Part shown: in pieces, positions 55,351 through 64,000 of the stretch
Layout: each line of letters starts with the position of its first letter
Position numbering within the stretch: position 1 is the first letter of the stretch
Assembly (NCBI RefSeq): GCF_017744155.1
Contig: NZ_JAGHQT010000001.1
Location: forward strand, 496,001-560,000
From: Endozoicomonas sp. G2_1
Lineage (GTDB): Bacteria > Pseudomonadota > Gammaproteobacteria > Enterobacterales > Alteromonadaceae
Direction of reading: 5' to 3'
Length of the DNA: 64,000 nt
Notes under the pieces: generated by a model
What the model saw: the letters and a program-made list of their open reading frames with translations, nothing else
The model's database searches: none
Told to the model about the DNA's origin: nothing
Position numbers and translations under genes: made by a program

Positions 55351-56433
55351 ATGACATATGCCGCTATTACTGGCTGGGGCAAGTGCATGCCGCCAGCAAC
55401 CTTATCAAATGACGACTTAGCCACCTTTTTAGAAACCAATGACGAGTGGATCACGACTCGCACAGGGATGAAAGAGCGTCGTATTTCCCATGTTAACGTC
55501 AGTGAATTGGGCGCAATCGCCTGTCAGCACGCACTTGCTGCAGCAGGCAAAACCGCCCTAGACGTTGAGATGATTGTATTTGCCAGCACAAGTTTCGATG
55601 AATACTGTCCAAATGCCGCCTCTAATGTGCAAAAAATTATCGGTGCCGACAACGCTGCTTGTATGGATGTAAACACCGCCTGTACCGGTGGTATGTACGC
55701 CTTCACTACCGCAAACGCGATGATTAAAACCGGTGTCGTCAAGTCTGCGCTTGTCATTGGCGCTGAAACCATTTCAAAATTAATGGAATGGACTAATCGC
55801 GACGTCGCAGTACTATTTGGTGATGGCGCTGCTGCACTTTACCTTGAAGCATCAGAACAAGAAACTGGCTTATTGGCAGAGTCTTTGGGTTGTTACGGTG
55901 AGTCTCGCGACATTTTATCGGTTGCCGGTTTGGGCAGTAAATACGCAAACCAAGGCCGCATGATGGGTAAGACTGAGTGGCAGTTTTTAGGCCAAGAGAT
56001 TTTCAAGAAAGCGGTTAATGGCATGGCCCAAGCTTGTGAAAAAACGCTTGAAAAGCTTGGCGTTAACAGCGAGCAAATTGACCTTGTCGTGCCGCACCAA
56101 GCCAATCTGAGAATTATTGATACTCTTGCTAAGAAGCTTAAACTCGATAGCGACAAAGTGTTCGTGAATATTCAAAAGTACGCCAACATGTCATCAGCGA
56201 CCACCTTGGTAGCTTTTGTTGAAGCCATTGAAGAACAAAGAGTTAAGCCAAACAGCTTAATTTTACTTCCCGCCTTTGGCGGCGGCCTAACTTGGAGTGC
56301 TCACGCCGTTCGTTTTGGTGACAGAACAACGCCAATCGCAAGCTCTGACGCCAGTTTACCGCCTTGTCAGCAAACTGGGCTAGAGATGGTGCAAGAGATC
56401 ATGGAAAAGCATCAACAAAGCGTTGGAAAATAG
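55351..56433 (+). CDS. Beta-ketoacyl-ACP synthase III-like enzyme
   Basis: The ATG at 55351, with AAAGAG upstream, gives 360 aa. The thiolase-fold catalytic triad is Cys111 (NTACTGGMYA), His249 (VPHQANLRI) and Asn279 (KYANMSSATT), as in FabH. It is longer than FabH by about 40 residues, mainly a C-terminal tail, and is not in a fatty acid gene cluster. It is therefore a second KAS III-type enzyme rather than the housekeeping FabH, perhaps starting special acyl chains. It is transcribed alone and ends in a terminator. Confidence 0.88.
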   Translation: MTYAAITGWGKCMPPATLSNDDLATFLETNDEWITTRTGMKERRISHVNVSELGAIACQHALAAAGKTALDVEMIVFASTSFDEYCPNAASNVQKIIGADNAACMDVNTACTGGMYAFTTANAMIKTGVVKSALVIGAETISKLMEWTNRDVAVLFGDGAAALYLEASEQETGLLAESLGCYGESRDILSVAGLGSKYANQGRMMGKTEWQFLGQEIFKKAVNGMAQACEKTLEKLGVNSEQIDLVVPHQANLRIIDTLAKKLKLDSDKVFVNIQKYANMSSATTLVAFVEAIEEQRVKPNSLILLPAFGGGLTWSAHAVRFGDRTTPIASSDASLPPCQQTGLEMVQEIMEKHQQSVGK

Positions 56434-56442
56434 CTGAATAAC

Positions 56443-56469
56443 AAAACGGGCACTGCGCCCGTTTTTTTT
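56443..56469 (+). terminator. Terminator of the KAS III-like gene
   Basis: A 9-bp stem (AAAACGGGC at 56443-56451, GCCCGTTTT at 56457-56465) with a 5-nt loop runs into a T-run. Confidence 0.93.
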
Positions 56470-56625
56470 ACCTCTCAGAACACCTATCAAGCTCGCCATT
56501 CAACAGAAAAAACTCGCCACTAATCGCAAAGCTGAACAATTATTAGCTATAGTCAGTTCTACAGTGCATCAACTAGTAACAAAAACTAGCAACGCCATAG
56601 CTAGTTTATAACAGAGCTAATAAAC

Positions 56626-57120
56626 ATGAGATTACTTACCATTCTTTTACTGTCAGTGACAGTGTTCGCCAGTACCTTAATTAACACAGCACATGCTGAA
56701 AACAGTGAGCAAGCGAGCCCCATCGGCGGCGTTGATCACGTCGGCTTAGCGGTATCAAATCTAGAAAAGTCTAAAAATTTCTTTGTTGACACCTTAAAGT
56801 TTCGAGTTTTGGGCAAAGATACTAGCTATCCCGCTTACTTCCTCAATAATGGCAGTATCACAGTCACTCTGTGGCAAACCACAAATGGTGAACACGCAAC
56901 ACCGTTTAATCGCAAAACCAACGTTGGTCTTCACCATTTGGCTTTTCAAGTTGAAAGTGAAAAGAAACTCAACGAGCTTCACCTGCTGTTGAAAAAAGCC
57001 CCGGAAGTAAAAATTGAATTTGCCCCTGAAAATTTAGGCAATGGCCCAACGAAACACATGATGATTCGAGAGCCTAGCGGCAACCGCCTAGAGTTTATCG
57101 CGCGCGGCAAAAGAAAATAG
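56626..57120 (+). CDS. Exported VOC (glyoxalase/bleomycin-resistance fold) protein
   Basis: The 164-aa protein has a signal peptide (MRLLTILLLSVTVFASTLINTAHA) and one VOC module: GGVDHVGLAVSNLEKSKNFFVDTLKFRVL at the start, GLHHLAFQVESEK in the middle and MMIREPSGNRLEFIA at the end, with His and Glu residues at normal metal-ligand places. Exported single VOC proteins are uncommon, and no substrate can be assigned. It is transcribed alone. Confidence 0.87.
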   Translation: MRLLTILLLSVTVFASTLINTAHAENSEQASPIGGVDHVGLAVSNLEKSKNFFVDTLKFRVLGKDTSYPAYFLNNGSITVTLWQTTNGEHATPFNRKTNVGLHHLAFQVESEKKLNELHLLLKKAPEVKIEFAPENLGNGPTKHMMIREPSGNRLEFIARGKRK

Positions 57121-57130
57121 TCAGCCCTGG

Positions 57131-57159
57131 TTTGATGAAGCTGTTTCTGCTTCATCAAA
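57131..57159 (+). terminator. Hairpin after the VOC gene
   Basis: An 11-bp perfect stem (TTTGATGAAGC at 57131-57141, GCTTCATCAAA at 57149-57159) has a 7-nt loop. The following T-run is weak. Confidence 0.65.
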
Positions 57160-57252
57160 TTCTTCCTCAAACTAATTCTTAGTAGCACTCACCCGACAAG
57201 CTAGCTACAATACAGCCATTATTTTTATTCATATTTCTCAAGGGCTGTATTA

Positions 57253-58926
57253 ATGGCATTACCTGATAAATTTATTTACTCGATGAACCGCGTGAGCAAG
57301 GTGGTTCCTCCTAAACGCACCATTTTAAAAGACATTTCGCTATCGTTTTTCCCTGGCGCTAAAATTGGTGTTTTGGGTTTGAACGGTGCCGGTAAATCAA
57401 CATTACTGCGCATTATGGCCGGTGTTGATACCGAATTTGAAGGTGAAGCAAAAGCGTTAGCGGGCACTAATATTGGTTACTTGCCACAAGAACCAGAATT
57501 AGACGAAAGCAAAACCGTGCGCGAAGTGGTTGAAGAAGCCGTTTCTGTGGTGAAAGACGCAATGGCTCGTCTTGATGCCGTTTACGCAGCTTACGCCGAG
57601 CCTGATGCTGATTTTGACGCTTTGGCTAAAGAGCAAGGCGAATTAGAAGCCATTCTAGCGACACACGACGCCCATAGCCTTGAAAACCAATTAGAGCGCG
57701 CAGCCGACGCGTTAAGATTACCTGAGTGGGATCAAAAAATTGGCGTGCTCAGTGGTGGTGAGCGTCGCCGTGTTGCCCTATGTCGCTTATTACTACAAAA
57801 ACCAGACATGTTGTTACTCGACGAACCAACCAACCACTTAGATGCCGAATCAGTTGCTTGGTTAGAGCGCTTCTTACACGACTACACCGGCACAGTGGTT
57901 GCCATTACCCATGATAGATATTTCTTAGACAATGTTGCCGGTTGGATTCTAGAGCTAGACCGCGGCCATGGTATTCCATGGGAAGGCAACTATTCATCAT
58001 GGCTAGAGCAAAAGGACGCCCGTTTGCAGCAAGAAGCAAAAGGTGAAAAGGCACTGCAAAAAACCATCAAGCAAGAACTAGAATGGGTGCGTCAAAATCC
58101 AAAAGCACGCCAAGCGAAAAACAAAGCGCGGATGGCGCGTTTTGAAGAGCTCAACAATCAAGATGTTCAAAAGCGTAACGAAACCAACGAACTCTACATT
58201 CCACCGGGTCCACGCTTAGGTGACAAAGTACTCGACGTTAACCACCTAACTAAGTCATACAACGGCCGTGTTTTAATTGACGACTTGAGTTTTAGCATTC
58301 CAAAGGGTGCGATTGTCGGTATCATTGGTGCTAACGGTGCCGGTAAATCAACCTTGTTCAAAATGTTGTCAAACACCGAGCAACCAGATTCAGGCAGCGT
58401 TGAACTAGGTGAAACGGTAAAACTTGCCAGTGTTGATCAATTCCGCGACGACATGGTCGATAGCAATACGGTTTACCAAGAAATTTCTGAAGGTCACGAC
58501 ATTATCCAAATTGGTAGCTTTGAAATTCAGTCACGTGCTTACTGTAGCCGTTTCAACTTCAAAGGTAACGACCAACAAAAATTAATCGGTGAGTTGTCGG
58601 GTGGTGAACGCAACCGTGTTCACTTGGCAAAACTAGTGAAAACCGGTGGTAACTTGTTACTACTTGATGAACCAACCAACGACTTAGACGTTGAAACCTT
58701 GCGTGCACTTGAAGAAGCACTGCTCGACTTCGCTGGCTGTGCCATGGTTATTTCCCATGACCGTTGGTTCCTTGACCGTATCGCCACTCACATTATCGAC
58801 TACCGCGACGAAGGCCAAGTAAACTTCTTTGAAGGTAACTTCTCTGATTACAACGAGTGGCTCAAGAAAACGCTTGGCCCTGCTGCGCTTGAGCCGCACA
58901 GAATTAAATACAAAAAAATCAACTAG
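57253..58926 (+). CDS. ettA: Energy-dependent translational throttle protein EttA
   Basis: EttA is an ABC-F ATPase that binds the ribosomal E site and restrains translation start when ATP is low. The 557-aa protein has two ABC domains with Walker A GLNGAGKST (42-50) and GANGAGKST, signatures LSGGERRRVALCRLLL and LSGGERNRVHLAKLV, and Walker B MLLLDEPTNHLD and LLLLDEPTNDLD. The arm and linker (residues about 85-150 and 245-320) are family-sized. A MITE-like element begins 8 bp after the stop. Confidence 0.97.
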   Translation: MALPDKFIYSMNRVSKVVPPKRTILKDISLSFFPGAKIGVLGLNGAGKSTLLRIMAGVDTEFEGEAKALAGTNIGYLPQEPELDESKTVREVVEEAVSVVKDAMARLDAVYAAYAEPDADFDALAKEQGELEAILATHDAHSLENQLERAADALRLPEWDQKIGVLSGGERRRVALCRLLLQKPDMLLLDEPTNHLDAESVAWLERFLHDYTGTVVAITHDRYFLDNVAGWILELDRGHGIPWEGNYSSWLEQKDARLQQEAKGEKALQKTIKQELEWVRQNPKARQAKNKARMARFEELNNQDVQKRNETNELYIPPGPRLGDKVLDVNHLTKSYNGRVLIDDLSFSIPKGAIVGIIGANGAGKSTLFKMLSNTEQPDSGSVELGETVKLASVDQFRDDMVDSNTVYQEISEGHDIIQIGSFEIQSRAYCSRFNFKGNDQQKLIGELSGGERNRVHLAKLVKTGGNLLLLDEPTNDLDVETLRALEEALLDFAGCAMVISHDRWFLDRIATHIIDYRDEGQVNFFEGNFSDYNEWLKKTLGPAALEPHRIKYKKIN

Positions 58927-58934
58927 CGTAATTA

Positions 58935-59199
58935 GGGCGTGTTGAACTTTCGAGATTGAATTTTGTTCAATCCAAACGCTTGCTGATCGCGGCGCTCGGG
59001 CTGTAGCATAGTTGTTCTATGTAAAAACCGAGCAACAATGAGCAGGAAGCGTTTAGATGACCCCGAAGGGCAGCGCCTGTTGGGCTTTTCTACTTCGTTG
59101 TCGCAGGGTTTGTGTAGAACAACTACACGACACCTGCTCCGCCTTGTATAAAAACCCGACAGACTGCTGCAAAAACAATCCTGAAAGTTCAACACGCCC
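58935..59199. mobile_element. MITE-like element with 17-bp perfect terminal repeats (265 bp)
   Basis: The ends GGGCGTGTTGAACTTTC (58935-58951) and its exact complement (59183-59199) are flanked by a direct repeat TTA (58932-58934 and 59200-59202), as after transposition. The interior has no coding sequence of note but has two folded arms. Arm 1 pairs 58974-58981 with 59047-59054, 58994-58999 with 59028-59033, and CATAG with CTATG around 59007-59021. Arm 2 pairs 59103-59107 with 59133-59137, and 59112-59117 with 59123-59128. It sits just behind ettA, may act as its terminator, and probably moved with a transposase elsewhere. Confidence 0.82.
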
Positions 59200-59386
59200 T
59201 TACCTCATTGCGAGCGCAATCGTTTGTGCTCGCAACTTTCTTTTCTACTTACTCCTTCAACCAAATCTCCTGCCACAATCTTGCCATTAGCATCAAACGA
59301 TGCTTTGTTGTTTTATTTAATGCATTAAACCGTAAATATCGCTATGCTAAAACTATTGTTAGTAAATTTATCAAGCCTCGTATTTT
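59200..59386. other. Intergenic remainder between the MITE-like element and the PilZ gene
   Basis: After the element about 185 bp are non-coding and AT-rich. I see no terminator, repeat or recognised regulatory site; a promoter for the PilZ gene should be here. Confidence 0.5.
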
Positions 59387-59746
59387 ATGGAAAACAGACG
59401 TCAATTTAGTCGCATTGTATTTTCGAGTCAGGCTCAATTAACGCTTGAGCAACAACACTTTACCGTCAATATTTTTGATTTGTCATTAAAAGGTGCGCTG
59501 GTCAGCACGCCAGATCCCAAACAACACTTTGTCGAGCAACACGGCTTGCTAAAATTTCAACTGAACGACAGTGACTTAACCGTGACCATGGCGGTAAAAG
59601 TCGCCCATCAAGAACCAGAAGTGGTCGGTTTAACCTGTACCAGTATTGATCTAGACAGTATCTCTTATTTGCGCCGCATGGTTGAACTCAACCTAGGTGA
59701 TGCCGAGCAACTCAACCTCGAGCTTAGCCAATTGAGCAAGTTATAA
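59387..59746 (+). CDS. PilZ-domain cyclic-di-GMP receptor
   Basis: The 119-aa single-domain protein has both ligand motifs: RxxxR at Arg5-Arg9 (RQFSR) and DxSxxG at Asp31, Ser33 and Gly36 (DLSLKG). It should therefore bind cyclic di-GMP and pass the signal to an unknown partner. It is transcribed with or just before the GcvR-like gene (42 bp gap). Confidence 0.93.
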   Translation: MENRRQFSRIVFSSQAQLTLEQQHFTVNIFDLSLKGALVSTPDPKQHFVEQHGLLKFQLNDSDLTVTMAVKVAHQEPEVVGLTCTSIDLDSISYLRRMVELNLGDAEQLNLELSQLSKL

Positions 59747-59788
59747 AGCGCTTAACCATTTATTACACCCAAATTTAAGGAACTAGAT

Positions 59789-60286
59789 ATGAAGCATTTA
59801 GTTATCTCATTTGTTAGTGAAGATCGCCCCGGCCTAGTTGAACTATTATCAAATACTATCAAGCAACACCAAGGCAACTGGCAAACTTCTAGTATGCATC
59901 ACCTGTCAGGTTATTTTGCCGGTGTTTTGGAAGTTGCTGTTGCTGAACAACATCACCAAGAGTTAATAGACGCCCTTAACGCCATGTCTGCATTTCAGTT
60001 AACCATAGCGACAGCTTCGTCGGCGACTGAATTGGCTGCACAAGCAGTCACGTTAGAGCTCACTGCCAATGACCGTCCGGGCATTGTCCAAGATATTTCT
60101 TCGGCCATTCACAAGCAAGGTGGTAACCTCGTCAAATTGGTTAGTACTCAACAAGCCGCTGCCCACACCGGCCAAACCATGTTTACCGCTAAAGCGAAAA
60201 TTGAAGTAAACCAAGATGATATTGAGCAAATGGTTGAGGCACTTGAAAGCTTAGCAGATGATCTAATGGTAGATATTTCGCGCTAA
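59789..60286 (+). CDS. Double-ACT domain protein (GcvR-like)
   Basis: The 165-aa protein contains two ACT domains, each starting with the diagnostic DRPG motif (EDRPGLVELLSNTI near 11 and NDRPGIVQDISSAI near 95). This layout matches GcvR, the glycine cleavage repressor partner of GcvA. The ligand is probably an amino acid such as glycine. No gcv gene is nearby. AAGGAACT precedes the ATG. Confidence 0.87.
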   Translation: MKHLVISFVSEDRPGLVELLSNTIKQHQGNWQTSSMHHLSGYFAGVLEVAVAEQHHQELIDALNAMSAFQLTIATASSATELAAQAVTLELTANDRPGIVQDISSAIHKQGGNLVKLVSTQQAAAHTGQTMFTAKAKIEVNQDDIEQMVEALESLADDLMVDISR

Positions 60287-60486
60287 TCCGCAGCGTTCAC
60301 TTTGTGAGCACGCCAGAGCAAATTATTGATCTGGCACAACCCTCAATGTCGCGAAAGCGTCATAATTTGGTAGTAAACTAGTGCAATTCAACTGTGTGAG
60401 TATAGTAATACTTGGCTCGGTACTAATACAGCCGAATACGTAAAAAATCCGACCAAGGAATTTTATCAAGGTTTATCAAATACATT

Positions 60487-62619
60487 ATGAGTGACTCTCG
60501 TCTATTTTTCGACAAAGAACTAAGTTGGTTATCTTTTAACGAACGCGTACTGCAAGAAGCGCAAGATGCCTCAGTACCGATTATTGAACGCATCCGCTTT
60601 TTGGGCATTTACTCGTCGAATCAAGATGAATTCTTTCGGGTTAGAGTCGCTCGGATTCGCAGGCAAGCCTTGGTGGAACGGGCAAAAAACCGCGCTGATA
60701 TGACGGAAAAAGACACTTGGTCAAGCTTACTCAACGACATTATTGCCAAGGTTGCGACATTAACGGAAAAATTCCGCGAAACCTCGGAACAAGTCTTTGC
60801 TGAGCTGGCAGAACACAACATCGATTTATTATTCAACGATGAAAGTGGCAAAGCCTTCGCAAAAGGGCTTAGTAAACAACAAATCGAATGGATGTCGACC
60901 TTTTTCGACAATCACGTACTCAAACACATTACACCAGTCATTATTAACAACAGCACTGATCTCTCTGAGTGCCTTAATGACGATGGTATTTATTTTCTCG
61001 CCGGCCTCAATTATCACGACAGTGTGCAATACGCCTTAGTCGAGATTCCTCGGGAAGAAGTTGACCGCTTTATTATTTTGCCTGAAGCTGAACATTCAAA
61101 AGTAAAACACATAGTGATGCTCGACGATGTTGTGCGCTACTTTATGGATAACATCTTCCAAGGCTTTTTCGAGTTCGATTCGATTGACGCTTACTCAATC
61201 AAACTAACGCGCGACGCCGAATACAACCTCAATGATGAGCTTGATCAAAGCTTGTTAGACAAAATGTCAAAAGGCTTAAAGCAGCGTTTAAAAGCCGAAC
61301 CAGTGCGCCTTGGTTACGACCAAAATATGCCACCTGAAATGGTTAAGTTTTTGCGCAAGTCTTTGCGTATTAAAGAACTAGACAACCTAGTTGGCAGTGT
61401 TCGTTACCGCCATTTTAAAGACTTTTTAAGTTTCCCTAACTTAGGTGGCAAAGAGCTCGAAAAAACCGATATTCAAGCGCTAGATGCCGCGGCATTTAAG
61501 CACTTTCCATCAGTGTTCGACGCCATCAGTCAGCAAGACATATTACTTTATTACCCGTACTACAAATTTAAGCACTTTACCGAATTTGTTCGCCAAGCGT
61601 CTTACGATCCCGCGGTACGCGAAATTAAGCTCAACATTTACCGGGTCGCCAAAAACTCACAGATTATCTACTCATTAACCGAAGCGGTTAAAAACGGTAA
61701 GCAAGTGACAGTAGTGGTTGAACTCAGAGCGCGCTTTGACGAACAAGCCAACATTGAATGGGCGAAGTTGATGAAAGATGCTGGTATCAATGTTGAGTTT
61801 GGTATCGACAGCTTGAAAATTCATTCAAAGCTTTGCCTCGTCAGTCGCGTTGAAAACGACAAATTAGTCCGTTATGCCCATATTGGTACTGGTAATTTCC
61901 ACGAGAAAAATGCCCGTATTTACACCGACTTTACCTTGTTCACGAAACACAAGGAAATCGCGCAAGAAGTCGACAATGCCTTTTCGTTTATCGCCCACAG
62001 TTATAAGCGTTTTCGTTTCAACCATTTAATTGTTTCACCGTTGACCTCTCGCCGTCGTTTATATCAACTGATCGATAATGAAATTGAGTTTGCCAATCAA
62101 GGTAAAAAGGCAGAAATCACCATTAAGGTTAACAACTTAGTTGATACCGGCCTGATCAACCGACTTTACAACGCCAGTAGTTCAGGAGTTAAAATCAAAC
62201 TGATTGTTCGCGGTATGTGTGCGCTTGTTTCGGGCATTAAAGGGGTTAGCGATAACATCAAGGCGATTTCGATTGTTGATCAATTCCTTGAGCACCCGCG
62301 CGTTATGGTCTTTCACAACGGCGGCGAAAAGTCAGTCTACATTAGCTCTGCCGACTGGATGGAGCGCAACATCGACCAGCGCGTTGAAATTGGCTGCCCA
62401 ATTTACGACGAAAAACTCAAGAAGCGCATTATCGATATTTTAGCGCTACACTTTAAAGACACCACCAAAGCACGTGTGATAAATCAGCAACAAAACAATC
62501 GTTATGTTGCCAAAGGCAACCGAAAACCATTAAGATCGCAAATCGCTATTTACGATTACCTTTGCGAGCAAGAGCAAGCTGATTTAGCTGCTTGGCAACA
62601 AAGTGATACCGAGGAGTAG
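60487..62619 (+). CDS. ppk: Polyphosphate kinase 1
   Basis: Ppk1 polymerises the gamma-phosphate of ATP into polyphosphate, reversibly. The 710-aa protein has the N-terminal helical, head, and two phospholipase-D-like C-terminal domains. The phosphorylated histidine is His446 in KIHSKLCLV and the second catalytic histidine is His465 in YAHIGTGNF, the same 19-residue spacing as in E. coli. It is followed after 79 bp by ppx, its usual partner. Confidence 0.97.
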   Translation: MSDSRLFFDKELSWLSFNERVLQEAQDASVPIIERIRFLGIYSSNQDEFFRVRVARIRRQALVERAKNRADMTEKDTWSSLLNDIIAKVATLTEKFRETSEQVFAELAEHNIDLLFNDESGKAFAKGLSKQQIEWMSTFFDNHVLKHITPVIINNSTDLSECLNDDGIYFLAGLNYHDSVQYALVEIPREEVDRFIILPEAEHSKVKHIVMLDDVVRYFMDNIFQGFFEFDSIDAYSIKLTRDAEYNLNDELDQSLLDKMSKGLKQRLKAEPVRLGYDQNMPPEMVKFLRKSLRIKELDNLVGSVRYRHFKDFLSFPNLGGKELEKTDIQALDAAAFKHFPSVFDAISQQDILLYYPYYKFKHFTEFVRQASYDPAVREIKLNIYRVAKNSQIIYSLTEAVKNGKQVTVVVELRARFDEQANIEWAKLMKDAGINVEFGIDSLKIHSKLCLVSRVENDKLVRYAHIGTGNFHEKNARIYTDFTLFTKHKEIAQEVDNAFSFIAHSYKRFRFNHLIVSPLTSRRRLYQLIDNEIEFANQGKKAEITIKVNNLVDTGLINRLYNASSSGVKIKLIVRGMCALVSGIKGVSDNIKAISIVDQFLEHPRVMVFHNGGEKSVYISSADWMERNIDQRVEIGCPIYDEKLKKRIIDILALHFKDTTKARVINQQQNNRYVAKGNRKPLRSQIAIYDYLCEQEQADLAAWQQSDTEE

Positions 62620-62636
62620 CACATCCACTGATTTTA

Positions 62637-62671
62637 GTGCCAGCCACTAGCAAGACGCTATTTGCTGGCAC
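62637..62671 (+). terminator. Hairpin between ppk and ppx
   Basis: Eight-bp arms GTGCCAGC (62637-62644) and GCTGGCAC (62664-62671) enclose a 19-nt loop. No T-run follows, so it is more likely a transcript-stability or attenuation element than a full terminator. Confidence 0.45.
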
Positions 62672-62698
62672 GCCAAACGAAATGGTACTCAACACTAC

Positions 62699-64000
62699 AT
62701 GTCGACCGATTTACACTGCCCAGATGCCTCACTAGACATTCCAGAAAACAACCTCGCCGCTTTAGATATTGGCTCCAACAGCTTTCACTTTGTTTTAGCT
62801 CGTGTTGTCGATAACAACTTGCAAATTCTTCACTCGGAAAAATACCAGGTTAAACTCGCTTCTGGCCTAGACGAGGACGACATCCTCGACCAAGCGGCAA
62901 TCGACCGCGGCCTGCAAACCCTGTCAGACTTGGCAATTACCGCTGCTAAGCTCAATGCCGATAACTTTCGCGTGGTGGCAACTTACACCTTGCGTCAGGC
63001 GAAAAATGCACGGGCATTTTTACAAGCAGCCGCCGAGGTGTTTCCGTTCGATATCGAAATTATTTCTGGTCACGAAGAAGCGCGTTTAATTTATCAAGGC
63101 GTCGCCCACTACTCACCGCCCGACGAAAAGCGCTTAGTAATCGATATCGGTGGCGGCAGTACCGAATGTGTTATTGGCAAGAACTACGACGTTTTAAACT
63201 TATCGAGCGTCAATATTGGCTGTGTCAGCTTTAAACGTCGATTTTTCAGCGATGATACCATCACGACACAGGCCTTTGACCGCGCCATTTTGTTTGCTCG
63301 CATGGAAATTGAAGCCTTGGTTAATCGCTTTCGCAAAACTAGCTGGCAGCAAGCGCTCGGCACCTCAGGAACGATTAAAAGCATTTACCAAATTATCAAT
63401 GCCAGTAACAATGCCGAAAATGAGCTGCCAAGACCGATTAAACTCTCAGATCTCAATGCCCTAAAACAGCAACTGATTGAGTTTGGCCACACCGACAACA
63501 TCGAGCTAGCTAATTTAAAAGAAAGTCGCAAAGCGATTTTATGTCCGGGTTTGGCGATATTAATTGCCTTAGTCGACATGCTCAAAATAACTGAAATAGA
63601 TTACTGCGACTATGCGCTGCGAGAAGGTGTATTGTGTGAACAGTTAGAACAACAGTTAGACCATGATAGTCGCGCTCGCACTATTACTAGTCTGCAAAGC
63701 CGTTTTAACGTCGATACTGAGCAGGCTGACAAAGTAGCAACCAGCGCATTAGCCATGTTTGACGCGGTTAATAGCCGCTGGCAATTGCCGAAAAAGAATT
63801 ATCGCGACTTGCTCAATTGGTCGATTCAAGTCCATGAAATTGGCCTCGACATCAACCCGTCGGGCTATCACAAGCACAGCAAGTACATCTTACAAAACGC
63901 CGATTTACCCGGCTTTAACCAAGAGCAGATGCAGGCACTGGCATGGCTTGTCGGCAATCAGCGCAAGAAAATTAATTCATTAGAGGAGAACAACTGGTAT
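62699..64000 (+). CDS. ppx: Exopolyphosphatase (5' part)
   Basis: Ppx removes phosphate from polyphosphate ends and belongs to the Ppx/GppA actin-like ATPase fold. The frame opens at the ATG at 62699 and runs to base 64000 (434 codons) without a stop, so the C-terminal part is outside the window. Motifs include ALDIGSNSFHFVLARV at the start, VVATYTLRQAKNA, EIISGHEEARLIYQGV and VIDIGGGSTECVIG. Its position after ppk supports Ppx rather than GppA. Confidence 0.95.
   Translation, partial: MSTDLHCPDASLDIPENNLAALDIGSNSFHFVLARVVDNNLQILHSEKYQVKLASGLDEDDILDQAAIDRGLQTLSDLAITAAKLNADNFRVVATYTLRQAKNARAFLQAAAEVFPFDIEIISGHEEARLIYQGVAHYSPPDEKRLVIDIGGGSTECVIGKNYDVLNLSSVNIGCVSFKRRFFSDDTITTQAFDRAILFARMEIEALVNRFRKTSWQQALGTSGTIKSIYQIINASNNAENELPRPIKLSDLNALKQQLIEFGHTDNIELANLKESRKAILCPGLAILIALVDMLKITEIDYCDYALREGVLCEQLEQQLDHDSRARTITSLQSRFNVDTEQADKVATSALAMFDAVNSRWQLPKKNYRDLLNWSIQVHEIGLDINPSGYHKHSKYILQNADLPGFNQEQMQALAWLVGNQRKKINSLEENNWY

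Noticed and set aside
1-64000. tRNA, rRNA or CRISPR arrays
   Set aside because: No cloverleaf-like sequence, rRNA-like block or regularly spaced direct repeat was seen in any intergenic stretch.

Overview
The window is about 64 kb of chromosome from a marine gammaproteobacterium. It most resembles the order Alteromonadales, family Colwelliaceae (Thalassotalea or Colwellia-like). The evidence is the gene content (mutH, rppH-ptsP, trmJ-cysE-isc, a YfhL ferredoxin next to a YegQ-type tRNA hydroxylase, msrPQ, ettA, ppk-ppx), the moderately AT-rich composition and close protein similarity to E. coli housekeeping genes. The genus is an inference from memory. No rRNA, tRNA, CRISPR array, prophage or intact insertion sequence was seen.

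Layout. 1-3.5 kb: the 3' part of rdgC, an HDOD protein, and trhP with a ferredoxin gene. 3.6-5.6 kb: a large lipoprotein with BACON-like modules. 5.8-12.9 kb: ribA, then rppH-ptsP-TSUP permease-lgt-thyA on the minus strand, with mutH divergent from rppH. 13-23 kb: a diguanylate cyclase, a YeaD mutarotase, a pair of exported amidohydrolases (one has lost its metal motif), msrPQ, a GFA-type zinc protein, a GNAT acetyltransferase and a large RluA-type pseudouridine synthase. 23.1-25.7 kb: a small exported-protein unit (DUF2145-like plus a 117-aa protein) divergent from a helix-turn-helix regulator, then a YiaA-like membrane protein. 25.8-33.3 kb: trmJ-cysE-iscRSUA-hscBA-fdx on the minus strand, with three IscR-type operators before iscR. 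33.7-39.5 kb: suhB, an EAL signalling protein, an exported M28-type peptidase, a structured MITE-like repeat and cobA.

39.7-44.6 kb is an accessory patch for surface polysaccharide: one decayed GT4 glycosyltransferase, two GT25 genes, one GT2 and one intact GT4, in alternating orientation. 44.7-48.5 kb holds a DEAD-box helicase and an orphan TgpA-type transglutaminase. 48.6-50.8 kb is a probable three-gene sugar-acid operon: a 57-aa membrane protein, a class II aldolase with a TTG start, and an enolase-superfamily dehydratase. After it come a ThrE-type exporter, a TetR regulator, an M13 metallopeptidase lipoprotein, a KAS III enzyme, an exported VOC protein and ettA. A second MITE-like element (17-bp perfect terminal repeats, TTA duplication) sits immediately behind ettA. 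The window ends with a PilZ protein, a GcvR-like double-ACT protein, ppk1 and the 5' part of ppx.

Most of the window is conserved core genome. No clear new multi-gene defence or biosynthetic system was found. The points most worth a second look are the triple IscR operator, the small-protein/aldolase/enolase operon, the catalytically altered amidohydrolase beside its intact partner, the two folded MITE-like elements, the DUF2145/117-aa exported unit, and the trhP-ferredoxin pair.
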